Below are positions 1-9,106 of a stretch of DNA of 35,360 nt, piece by piece. Made by a program: the position numbers and the translations under genes. Position 1 is the first letter of the stretch, and each line of letters begins with the position of its first letter. The notes under the pieces were generated by a model, which saw only the letters and a program-made list of their open reading frames with translations, had not been told where the DNA came from and did no database searches. The stretch comes from Zoopage sp. CT-All (lineage: Eukaryota > Zoopagomycota > Zoopagomycetes > Zoopagales > Zoopagaceae), in the NCBI GenBank assembly GCA_004114245.1, contig QZWS01000041.1:1-35360 (forward strand). The letters are read 5' to 3'.

Positions 1-430
1 GAACTACACCGTCCCGCGCAAGCATGTAAGCTGAAAAAGGGGTGCGAAAGGGGGAGGAGGAGGAGGAAGAGCAGACGATGGAAGGTGACGGGCAGGAGGC
101 GAAAGGTGGAAGTGGAGGTGGAGCTGGATGCAAATAAAAACAGTGTCTGTTGCAGCAGGTGTTGAGCAGCAGTGCAGCACACAACTACACAACTCCACAA
201 ATACACAGCTGAAAAAAAAAAGACGTGCTGGAGGCTGGGCACAGGACAGGCACAGGAGAGGACATGGCCATGTGTCCGGGCAAGGCAGATGGACAGGTGG
301 AGTGAAGGAAGCAGCAAAAAAAAAAAAAAAAAGAATTGAATGAGAAAAAAACAACAGGCGACGAAATAAACTTGCATGTCTTATGTGCTTCGTTTCGAAT
401 GTGTATATTCCGTGTTTCTTTTCCCCCTGT
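1..430. other. Gene-free left edge, downstream of URM1
   Basis: No convincing coding region. The first ~130 bases are strongly purine-rich on the plus strand, so pyrimidine-rich on the minus strand. Similar CT-rich tracts stand just before the ATG of adenylate kinase and upstream of the bHLH gene. This may be the leader or promoter of a minus-strand gene starting beyond the left edge (inference). A 17-base A run lies at 316-332. Confidence 0.4.
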
Positions 431-957
431 TCAGCCTCCATGCAGTGTGGAGATGAACACAATCTCATCCCGATCCTCCAACTCGTACTCGAGCTCGCCT
501 TCAAGCTCCCAATCAGCTCCATTCACCAGAACCAGTATACCGGAGCGTCTACAAGTTGGAAATACAATCAGTTGATGTTATGGTCTACACACATTCTTCC
601 TTGTTCTCAATCGGCTTTCGAGTCAAAATTCCATGCGGGCACTTACACTGATCCATCAGTTCCAAGGAACAACTCTGGTCGTTCCTTCAACAGCGTGCTT
701 GCGATCCAACCAATCAAATCTCGAATCGTTGTTGCATGCTGCTCTCCAGTGCTCTCTGTAGGGAAAGACGCAGGCACCTTGGCAAGGATAGTCTTTTGAT
801 TGTCAAATAGCAGCTCCATTCCCCCGCTATATTCACGGTTCATGGTTAAACACTTGCAATTAACCGAGTCTGATCCGATCAGGAGAGAAGGCAGCATGGC
901 CCCAAAAGGTCTGTACCTGAACTGCAATTCGATCCGCAGGCTGTCCTTGGCGTCCAT
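431..957 (-). CDS. URM1: Urm1 ubiquitin-related modifier
   Basis: Small ubiquitin-like protein that acts as a sulfur carrier for 2-thiolation of wobble uridine in cytosolic tRNAs and can be conjugated to proteins. Three exons: 917-957, 647-826 and 431-548, with introns bounded by gtacag/tatag and gtaagt/ttgtag. The joined frame gives 112 residues. Visible family marks are [12 protein letters not shown] after the first strand, [37 protein letters not shown], and a C-terminal FISTLHGG ending exactly at the stop, as needed for thiocarboxylation. The first intron is called because splicing gives [14 protein letters not shown], matching the beta-1/beta-2 hairpin of Urm1; an unspliced start would lose beta-1. 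RAD54B ends 139 bp upstream on the same strand. The family assignment is very secure. Confidence 0.95.
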
Positions 958-1096
958 GGTCCGATGTTTTATATGCTGTGGATAGAAGTGCTTCGTTGAG
1001 GGCGTTGTGGTGGTCTATGGCAGTGTGGGTGACAAAAGGGGCCAAAAATTGCTCTGTACTCTCAAAGAAAAATGGCGTGTGGCATTTTCGAATTTT

Positions 1097-4000
1097 TTAC
1101 TCCGCGTCCTTGACTTCATTGTGTGTCGTCTTCAGAAAGACAAAGCTGACAGGGCCTTGTCTAGGGGGACTATTCGCATCCGCCTCGTCCGCCGCCCCTC
1201 TTTCCTCCCAGTCCTGGTCGAGCCCATCCTCGCAGCCACTAATGGTCCTCCATAGGATGCGATCCTGCACAGCCAACGCAGATATCAACGACGAGTCATC
1301 GTCTCCTTGTTCTCCTGGCTGCGAACGGGCCTCGCGCCATGCCTCAACATCAATGTGATCCCACTCCTGCAGCTCCTTCTTTGCTAGTAAAGCCGATGTC
1401 TTGTCCATGATTCCAGCGTTCTCGGTCTTTTCCAGTAGACTCTTGGACGCCCAGTGTTCACTGGAGGTAAGGTCTCCGTGGATTTCACGCGGCAAACTTG
1501 TCAAGTTGCACTCACATCCCAGAAGGAAATGCGTGAGACAACGCTCGTCTTCATGGAACGTGAAGAGGTCCCGCAGCTCAGCCATTGAAAACTTGTTTAG
1601 CTTCTCTGTGCTCTTGCCATCCTACCAGCCAAATACAGTAAAGCAGATACGTCAAAAACTATAGTTCCATGCCCCTGTGCATGTAAGATTAAGGCAATGG
1701 AAACCATACCATCAGTGCGTCGCTGAGTCCCACTTTGGTCAGCTGCCGTTGGTACATCTTTTCTTCGATCGTCCCTGCTCTGTATCGTCAAAGCGTCAGA
1801 GAAGCCGTTGGTGGTCAAAAGCAATCCACTGGCATCACGACAGGTCACTCATGTAACGTCAGCACAGAGAAACTTACGAGAGAAGACGATATATATACAC
1901 GGGCCTGGGTTGTCCTTCGCGATGAATGCGGGCCATCGCTTGCTGGTCAACACTTGGGTTCCTATGTCAACATACAAACATACAAGTGTGCTTTAGTCCA
2001 AAGAAACCCCCTCCGATTACTACGACAGTGGAGATACGACCTGTCCATGCCTCTTACCAGTCAATGTCAAACATGACCTAAGGATATTGGATCGAGAGCG
2101 GCTGTTAGTCTCATGCGTCTTCGGACAGTCGTTAGCCGTGCAGTGCACAGCATCGAGTGATTACTCACCAGGCGAGATGCACCGATCAGGTTTAGTCCGA
2201 CTCCTCCGGATTTGGCGCTCAACAAGAACACGACTATCCACGGACAACATGCAGGAGTTAGCAAGGGAGGACAATACTTCTCGTCTACAAAGTGTGTGTA
2301 TGATGATGAGTTACATTTTTGACACGATGGAGCATTAAACTTGTCCACGTATTCCTGACGCTTGCTCGTCGGTGTTGACCTACAGTGATGCAAGAGCATG
2401 GGTACCAATCAGTTTGCTGAGCATAGCCTAAATCTAGTGAATGCAGTCATATTCACAAATCGCGCTCTAAGGCCGTGACCCATTACCCATCGAGTCGGAA
2501 AAACCCATAACGGTTTTGAGTGCATATGTTTTCCAGAATATCCAGGGTCTGTGTAAAATTCGACACTAGCACCACGCGCTCGGACGTGCTCTCCTTCAGT
2601 GCTCGAAGAAGGGACACCACAAACCTCAGCTTTCCTAATTACCGGTGAACAGGAACCATTAAAGAGCAGAACATTGCTAAAGTGTATAGACGATAATCAA
2701 GAGTCCACAACACAATGGTTTCATACCTCCGACCAACGTGCTGTCCATGTTGCTTCCGCTGGTCTCGATGACCGATTTGACACCTTGATAAAGCCCGCTT
2801 GTCTCTTGGCCCTCATTCAGCTATTAGCAAGGTAAGAAGGTCAGGAATGATTAGGATAACCGCATAAATCCCATTGTGCAAGTTCCCTTCACCGAAGTAG
2901 CTAAACATGCTACAAACCTCGGCTTGATCAAGTGTTAAACTTGGAGAATTGCACAATTTCCTTAGCGCCGTGATGCAGGCGAGATGACGACTGTTGTCTA
3001 TCGAAAAGCAACTCTGTAGATATGGAGATTCCAAGAGGTGGCGATAGATCGCGCGTTGTACGGGCGATGGGCGGCAAAAGACAACAAGTTCGGCTATGAG
3101 GAAATAGAAGCACAATAAAACATGATTGATCCGTGAGACTTTGATTGTAACTGTAATGCCAAGTTGAGGCGCTCAGTCCATGATCACATTACATTTTGGG
3201 GGCAAGAACTCGTAGTTCACTTGAGCCGTACGGCGAAGAATGAACTGCCCTGTTAATCTAGAAAGCTAATGAACCATGAAAGAAACCGTTAGCGAAAAAG
3301 CCTTTGCTGTTGCGTTCAGATATCGCGATTAGTAAACAGGGGTGGATCTTTGAGCAATATGTTACCTCTTGGGATCTGGAGCACCGAAACGACAACGTAT
3401 CATGTTAGTTCCTACTCTCACTGCTTTAAAGTTTGGTTTCCATGACCAAGTACCTTTCCAAACCGAGGGCGGCCTCCGAAGACGAACAGTCGGGCTGCCG
3501 TGAGCGCACAATCGGATCCTCAAACACTCGTTTGAAGGCGTTGTAGCTCTCAAGCAAGCCAGGGTTCACAAAGTCGATCATAGCGAAAAACTCCCCGAGA
3601 TCATTTTGAATTGGAGTCCCACTCAAAATGACCCTCCGCTTTGTGGACAGGGTCCGGATCGCTTGAGCAGTCTTAATGTTGGCCGTCTTCAGTCTATGCG
3701 GATCGCACAAACCTATAATAAGCACACATTCATCTTTTCGCATACAATGCTTCACGGGCAAACACGCGTCTGCACTTGCCGGTGTCCCTCGTCGCAAATT
3801 ATAATGTCAAAGTTCGCGTTCTTCAACTCGTCTTGAACTGTCCGCAGCTAGCAGTGAAGACCGCACGATACAAAGCAAGTGTAGGGCACGGCGTGAGAAC
3901 ATGGGTGGCAACTTCCTGAAATGTGTAGTTGTCAAGGATAAGTGCTTTACCTTTTCATATCCAATGATCATTACTGGATATACTTTGCCAAGGGTGAAAT

Positions 4001-5884
4001 CTGTTATGGTTGACTTTGAGTCGACAGCAAACACACGCAGGCGCTCATTCCCGAGCCATTTCTTGAACTCCTTTTGCCAATTCTAAAATCAAAGGAGTGA
4101 GGCATTAGAGATGGGTATATATGGTAAACTTCTCCTAGGCATGAGCGTTTCCTGCAGTACCATGATTAACGACGCTGGGCAGACAACGAGTGCCCTCTTG
4201 ACAACAGCGGTCTCTTCTCCATGGTACGGACTCTGTTTTAGGAGTGTCCACAAAAGCGCAATGGTCTGAAGTGTCTTGCCCAGCCCCATCTCGTCTGCCA
4301 GGATTGCCCCTTGCCCATTTATATCCTTCATCTGCATCACGCACTCGTACAGAAAGCGGACTCCCTCTTTTTGATGAGGACGTAGATGCCGTCCTAGAAT
4401 AGGATCCACCACGACGTCGATCAGCCCGATGTCACCCGGGGGTCTCTTCGTGCTACAGCCCCTAATGACCCTTGGATGTGTACTCGGGGGACGAGGTAAC
4501 AGGATGGCGTGGGGCCCATTTGGATTGTGACGAGGCTGTGGCGGTGTATAAGGAAGCTCAGCTGCGTTGGCCATAGTGCTATGCCCTTTGAATTTGGTCC
4601 GTGGTACGCTGACTATAGAATGATGTTGCAAAAATAGTTTGAAAACAGTTGCTTGTGACGGACGCGATGTCCCCGAGTGAATACGAAAATGCGCCATTTT
4701 TACCTGACGTTGCAACAGGGCCTGTCAGTACGACGTTCCGCATGAAGCACCTTCCTGCTCGGTAGGAAGCTACGTCCAACGTTGATGTCACCTAGTCGAG
4801 AAACGCAGCGTATTTAGATCAAATGCGACGGCTACTGCTACGTCTGAACTGCGAAATCATATGTGATACCCCTTGGCTACCTCGATATCCTTTCCACTGA
4901 ATGAAAGTTCATCACCCGGATTAAGCTCGCGCGTAATGTTGGTCCCTCTCCCGATGCTGTTGGTTTGAGGTAGCGTCTGTTAGTGCATCAATGCACATTT
5001 CGCTGCTAAACTTGTTCGCGACATCCTCTTTGTATGTACATACTCTTTGCCGTCCATGTCCTTTAATATCCCGATGGATCCATTGATTACAAGAATACCT
5101 AAAGGTGGTGCGGCAAATTGATTAACTATGTTTGCGCGGCATCTGCACGCAGGAGTGAACCCTTCCACTTACCATCGCCATCCCATGTTTTGTGCTTCTT
5201 TCCCGTTTTTTTCCTCCTAACAGAGGGGACGGCAGCTGGTCAGCAACGGAGGAACTTACAGACATTTTCCGTACGCGTTATTTACCAGAGAACGTTGAGA
5301 CATATTTCTCCAGAATCCTCGCTGTTCGACGGGACTGTGCTTGCAGAGGGTGTTTTAAATGAGGTTGTGGGATGAAGCGCTGGTGCATTTGTTGCACGAT
5401 AGGTCGGACTAAGACTTGTTGGTATTCCCGACAGGAGTAGACATGGCACCGATAACTTTGCTTGCTTCTTGGACACTGGGTCTGACGACTCCTGCTGGCG
5501 CTTGTTTGATTTGTCGGGGTGACTTGATACCGCCAGTGGGAACGATGCCGGCGTAGTGGGCGAAGCTCTCAAAGTTGGCTCGGCGATCTGGCTCGTCTTC
5601 GTTAGGGCTTCTGAGGGTATAGAAACTCCAATGGATGCCGACAGGGGCGATTTGAATGGTGTCTTGAAGGGCGATTTGAATGGCCGTTTGTTAAATTGTG
5701 CTTTGGAGAATGGTGCGGACTGTTGTTGAGTAACCGACGAAAGGCTGCTCGAAGCGGTGCACTTTGCCACCAAAGTTACATCAGTTACGGATGTGTCGTT
5801 GGGCTCGACTGCTGAATTCTCATCCTTCTGAGCCGAGACGACGATCCGGCGACGAACTTGTGATGGCGCAGCTGACCGTTGCAT
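1097..5884 (-). CDS. RAD54B: RAD54B-type SNF2 DNA translocase
   Basis: Swi2/Snf2 ATPase of homologous recombination that works with Rad51/Dmc1 in the nucleus. Twenty exons (high to low): 5286-5884, 5173-5216, 5044-5098, 4881-4956, 4704-4791, 4161-4612, 3951-4082, 3780-3847, 3454-3693, 3366-3375, 3193-3265, 2918-3093, 2727-2820, 2487-2634, 2315-2379, 2169-2233, 2058-2077, 1878-1961, 1710-1779, 1097-1621; 1027 residues. The start is chosen at MQRSAAPSQ, which matches the N-terminus of animal RAD54B. Residues 1-200 are Ser/Pro/Lys-rich, then the RAD54B-specific beta domain follows. Motifs: DEMGLGKT (394-401), DEGH (501-504), SGTPIQN (529-535), SAKSGGVGLN (779-788), AMARIHREGQ (810-819), and a C-terminal LTHFLLGCEC. 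Oddities: one GC-AG intron, exons of 10 and 20 nt, and His815 where RAD54 proteins usually have Trp. Only 142 bp separate its ATG from the bZIP stop. Confidence 0.95.
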
Positions 5885-6026
5885 GAGAGCTCGAGCGCAG
5901 GAGGATTGCGGATGGAAGGATGTCAGGAAGCAACGGGAGGGGAAAGTGGCGAGAAAAGAGCTGCAGAACTTTGAAAATGCTGAAATATATATGCACAAAT
6001 AAATGTTTTTTATTTTCTAATGATCA

Positions 6027-6994
6027 TCAGGTACTGCGTGTGGTGAGAGCAAGGTGTGCCTCGATGACCTTGGCCTCCAGCTGGGCAATGCGTGCATTCT
6101 GCTCGGCCTCCTTGACAAGGAAGCCCGTCCGCTCTGTTTCCAGCACAGCAATTCGCATATTCAACCGCGTGTTGGTAGCCTCCAGATCCGAAACCTTGAC
6201 TTCCAAACTCTCGAGCTTAACCGTCTTCTTGAGACGCGAACGACGCGCAGCATCTGTGTTCTTGGCACGCTTGGCTAAGATCTCTTCCGACTCATTCTCA
6301 GCGGGAGTGAAGGCGCGCTTCTGAGACGGGCGCGTGGCAGTCGAGATGGAGGATGGAGTTCTTTCGGCACTCAGAGGTTCCGTGGTCGAGAGCTTTCTGC
6401 TCTGTGCCAAAACGGCCTTCTCCAGCTCCTGGCTCCAGGGAATGTTCAGTGCAGCAGCAGCACGCTGTAAGGTGCTTGTAGTTAGACCGTGCAAGGGCGC
6501 CTGCTCGACTGGACCCAATCCCAGGTCCTGGGCAGTGAGACCTACTGAGTATGACTCGGAGTGGCCAGACTGCGAAACCTCGAAGAGTGATGGCGTCGAC
6601 GTCGCCGAGTACAGGACCTCTTGCTGAAGTAGAGGGGAGTTATCCGATTCGGAATATGGGCTGGGCGCGATTGAGGCCTCGTCGCCACTAAGCAGTGAGC
6701 CAAAGTGGAAGTCGCCAGCGAGCCATTCATCAAATCCTCCACCCCGACTCGACACTTCAGCGCCGGCATTGGGTCTTTCAATGGAGGCAGCGAGCTTGCT
6801 GACTATATCATTAGATCAAAAGGATAGAGGCGAAGGACTTGTTAAGGATCATGGTTTGCAGCAAAGTATTAAAGCGGCATTTCTTAAAGATAAATAAGCT
6901 TACACTGCGCTAAAGCTGACTCCAGTGAGTCGGCCGATTCAGTCAGGCGAGAGTTGCCGACCTCCAACAAGAAGGGTGTGTTGGGAAGAGTCAT
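6027..6994 (-). CDS. Gcn4/CPC1-like bZIP transcription factor
   Basis: Nuclear bZIP regulator, most like fungal Gcn4/CPC1 activators of amino-acid biosynthesis. Two exons, 6904-6994 and 6027-6802, joined by gtaagc/atatag; 288 residues. It starts MTLPNTPFLLEVG. The middle is acidic and Ser/Pro-rich (DEWLAGDF, SESDNSPLL) and looks like an activation domain. The basic region at about 208-223 reads KRAKNTDAARRSRLKK, with the N-x7-R bZIP signature and the NTDAARRSR core nearly identical to Gcn4 NTEAARRSR. A long leucine-zipper coiled coil fills about 224-280, longer than that of yeast Gcn4. The leader carries two uORFs and the promoter a TGACTCA site, both typical of this regulator class. bZIP identity is certain; Gcn4 orthology is inferred from the basic region and leader. 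Confidence 0.9.
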
Positions 6995-7016
6995 TGTAGT
7001 GGTTTGTAGAAAGCGT

Positions 7017-7169
7017 TCAAATGAGGGTAGATTCCAGAGTGGAGTGTACGATGAGTGTTCTACGTAAGGGATGCCTAATACTTGTTCTTGTGGTTCTTCT
7101 AGTGGTTCTGTAAGTTCTGAGGGTTGTTCTGGAAGTAGTGGTGCTTGAGGAGAGATATGATCTAATCAT
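7017..7169 (-). promoter_or_regulatory. uORF2 (50 codons) in bZIP leader
   Basis: An ATG in context AAAATGA opens a 50-codon frame, rich in Thr, Arg and Ser, that closes 22 nt before the bZIP start codon. It is the second and last upstream ATG seen between the main start and about 7500. By analogy with Gcn4/CPC1 leaders it would be the inhibitory uORF (inference). It counts only if the transcript starts upstream and no leader intron removes it. Confidence 0.55.
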
Positions 7170-7314
7170 TTTGGGTGGTAGGTGTTGCTCGAGGCAAAAA
7201 GATGTGGGAAAGGATTGGCAGGAGGGGGGCAGGGTGATAAAGGTAGACTTTTGGCGTCTGTTCTTTTGTGGGCTTTTTTTTTTTTGGGAATGTTCTTGGG
7301 TGCAGGAATGGGAT

Positions 7315-7332
7315 TTAAGCAAGGAGGGCCAT
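7315..7332 (-). promoter_or_regulatory. uORF1 (5 codons) in bZIP leader
   Basis: A tiny ORF, M-A-L-L-A-stop. Its ATG sits in a near-perfect initiation context (CCGCCATGG), much better than that of uORF2 or the main ORF. It ends 145 nt before uORF2. A short, well-initiated first uORF followed by a longer one is the layout known from Gcn4/CPC1-type genes. Confidence 0.55.
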
Positions 7333-7586
7333 GGCGGGAAGCAAAGGCGAGCGAGTTGAGGAATAAAGTATAGCTTTAGAAAGGTGGATAATACGTCCGA
7401 AAATGAAGGCGGGGGATAACGAAGCGAGGTTCTTTATGCTGCTGATTTGAGTTGGCTTTGACAAGTTAAGTAGGACAAGGGAGGAATGAGGAGAGGAAAG
7501 GAGATGAATTGGCCTTTTTATGTGCCTGCACAGAGCACTCTGTCAAAGTCTGTGTAACCTAAAAAAAAGTTGCGCACGATGCTATG

Positions 7587-7593
7587 TGACTCA
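7587..7593. promoter_or_regulatory. TGACTCA site (Gcn4/AP-1 type)
   Basis: An exact TGACTCA lies about 590 bp upstream of the bZIP ATG and about 255 bp upstream of uORF1. This is the canonical Gcn4/CPC1 element and could mediate autoregulation. A few copies are expected by chance in 35 kb, so support comes from position only. Confidence 0.4.
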
Positions 7594-7815
7594 TATGCTC
7601 TTGAGCGGACACTCCTGCTTTTTCGATAGCAAAAGATAACGCAGACGCTTCGATTCACGATGACTGCAACGCCCAGGAGATGCAGCCAGTTACAGTATAA
7701 AACGGAAGATGAGGAGAGTAAAAAGATGAGCGCTATTGCGCTGAGCAAGGCCATCATCAAAGATCTCTGCACGGGCCGCAGGCTCCTGCTCAAAACTGAA
7801 AAAAACGCCAGCCTC

Positions 7816-7821
7816 AAAAAA
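7816..7821 (-). terminator. RNA polymerase III terminator
   Basis: Six T residues on the minus strand begin two bases beyond the 3' end of the tRNA-Val gene, the usual Pol III stop signal. Confidence 0.75.
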
Positions 7822-7822
7822 G

Positions 7823-7896
7823 TGTTTGTACTCGGACTTGAACCGAGGACCGTCTGTGTGTTAGACAGACGTGATAACCAACTACACCATACAAAC
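7823..7896 (-). tRNA. tRNA-Val (anticodon AAC)
   Basis: Complete 74-nt cloverleaf without intron. The acceptor stem is GTTTGTA paired with TACAAAC, with A as discriminator base. The D-arm region reads GGTGTAGTTGGTTATCAC and includes box A. The anticodon stem TCTGT/ACAGA holds the loop CTAACAC, so the anticodon is AAC. The T-arm has box B GGTTCAAGTCC. CCA is not encoded. A T6 terminator follows. Confidence 0.95.
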
Positions 7897-7991
7897 ATTA
7901 GAGACCAACTATTGGTTAAAATTTTATGCTCCTAAGCCTATATAAACCATTGCATTAAGAAACACGATTCTTACATGTACTATGACGTATA

Positions 7992-8092
7992 ACGCTAGGA
8001 TTTAATTATAAAAAATTACGCTAGGATTTAATATTTCAAAGCTAGGATTTAGATGTAAAATGCCAGGATTTAATGTCCCTTAGGATTTAATT
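7992..8092. repeat. Five spaced copies of TAGGATTTAAT-like motif
   Basis: Within 101 AT-rich bases the motif recurs five times: ACGCTAGGATTTAAT at 7992-8006 and 8018-8032, GCTAGGATTTA at 8041-8051, GCCAGGATTTAAT at 8062-8074 and TAGGATTTAATT at 8081-8092. Spacing shrinks from 26 to about 18 bases. The first two copies are identical over 15 bases. Function unknown; an array of protein-binding sites or the rest of a small repeat element are both possible. Confidence 0.8.
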
Positions 8093-8114
8093 AGAAGGGA
8101 ATTAAGGGACATTA
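8071..8114. repeat. Perfect 12-bp inverted repeat
   Basis: TAATGTCCCTTA (8071-8082) and TAAGGGACATTA (8103-8114) are exact reverse complements separated by 20 bases. The spacer contains the fifth TAGGATTTAAT copy. The left arm overlaps the fourth and fifth copies, so array and hairpin form one structure. Confidence 0.85.
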
Positions 8115-9106
8115 CTCCATGTGAAAAAAAAAAATAAGAAAAAAAAGAACTGAATAGCTGGCTCCAGTCGCCTCTTGAGGAGCTCTTTGAGCGAGTTCTC
8201 GATCCTCATGAATTGCGAGTGTGAATGCGCTAATGTCTGGATCGTCGCGTGGTGCACTTGGGAGACAGCGGAGAAGTTGCACAGGGCAGCGAATCAGATG
8301 CAGGGATTGTGGCACGACCCTTCTTTCCCGAGCACGCATCAAATGAATAGACTTTGCTCCTTTTTTGAGTTGTCGCCTGAGAAGAAGTCGCTCTATTCTC
8401 GGGAATGCCCCCACGTGCGGAACCTTTTCATTTTTTCCGCTTCTGTGCCATGCAAGCCAGACTGAGTCTCCTCACCTATCACTCTCCTCATGCCGAAAAA
8501 TGCCTCTTTGTGGCTGCCACACGACCACCCCCACCCTTCTTTTGTCAAGGGTGGAGTGAGTTCTGAGCCTGCATTTTGTTTGCTTACAATAATGGAATCC
8601 TGCAGTCTCCAGGTCTTATCAACAACAGCTGAAAGCCTGGAGAGCTGAAGCCAGCGTACCTCTGCGAGTCCTGTGTCCAACACTGCCCTCTTGCGCTCCG
8701 TCCGCACACTGCTGCTGGATGGCATCACGTTTCTCGTTGGTGCACGTTTTCTCGTTGGCCCAAACTTTTTATGATTTTTGGACATCCCTCCCCTTTCTCA
8801 TACTGCGTTCTCTTTCTTTCTTCCTCTTCGTCCCCCTCCTCGTCTCTACTTTTCGTACCCATCGTTATCCCCACCCCACCTTGTACACCACTAAATCGTC
8901 CACTTCAGCACTCTCCGACTCCATCCAGACTTGCGTCCTAAGTTGCGCGACACTTATCATCTTTGCCTTTCTCTGCTCTGCTTTTGGCTTTCCTCTTCCT
9001 TCTCTTGCCTTTGCTTGCTTCCTTCCTTCCTTCAACTCCATCAACCACCTTGTATCATACAGCCTTTTCTATCGTTGTCCGTACCTACTGTATAAACGGT
9101 ACAGCT
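8115..9106. other. Upstream region and leader of bHLH gene
   Basis: No gene is supported. From about 8780 to 9060 the plus strand is strongly pyrimidine-rich, as is common in front of genes in this window, and probably holds the transcription start and leader of the bHLH gene. A CACGTG E-box lies at 8412-8417. Open frames here (for example minus 8393-8785) show no family resemblance. Confidence 0.5.
8412..8417. promoter_or_regulatory. CACGTG E-box upstream of bHLH gene
   Basis: A palindromic CACGTG about 690 bp before the bHLH start. The bHLH protein has the H-E-R residues that select CACGTG, so self-binding is conceivable. Chance occurrence is also likely. Confidence 0.25.

Noticed and set aside
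4-522. Minus-strand frame of 172 codons at the left edge
   Set aside because: It begins inside URM1 exon 3, out of the URM1 frame, and continues through low-complexity Cys/Ser/Pro/Phe sequence past the true stop.
7518-7898. Minus-strand frame of 126 codons
   Set aside because: Its start is the translated tRNA-Val gene.
8393-8785. Minus-strand 130-codon frame upstream of the bHLH gene
   Set aside because: No recognisable motif; lies in the probable promoter and leader of a gene on the other strand.
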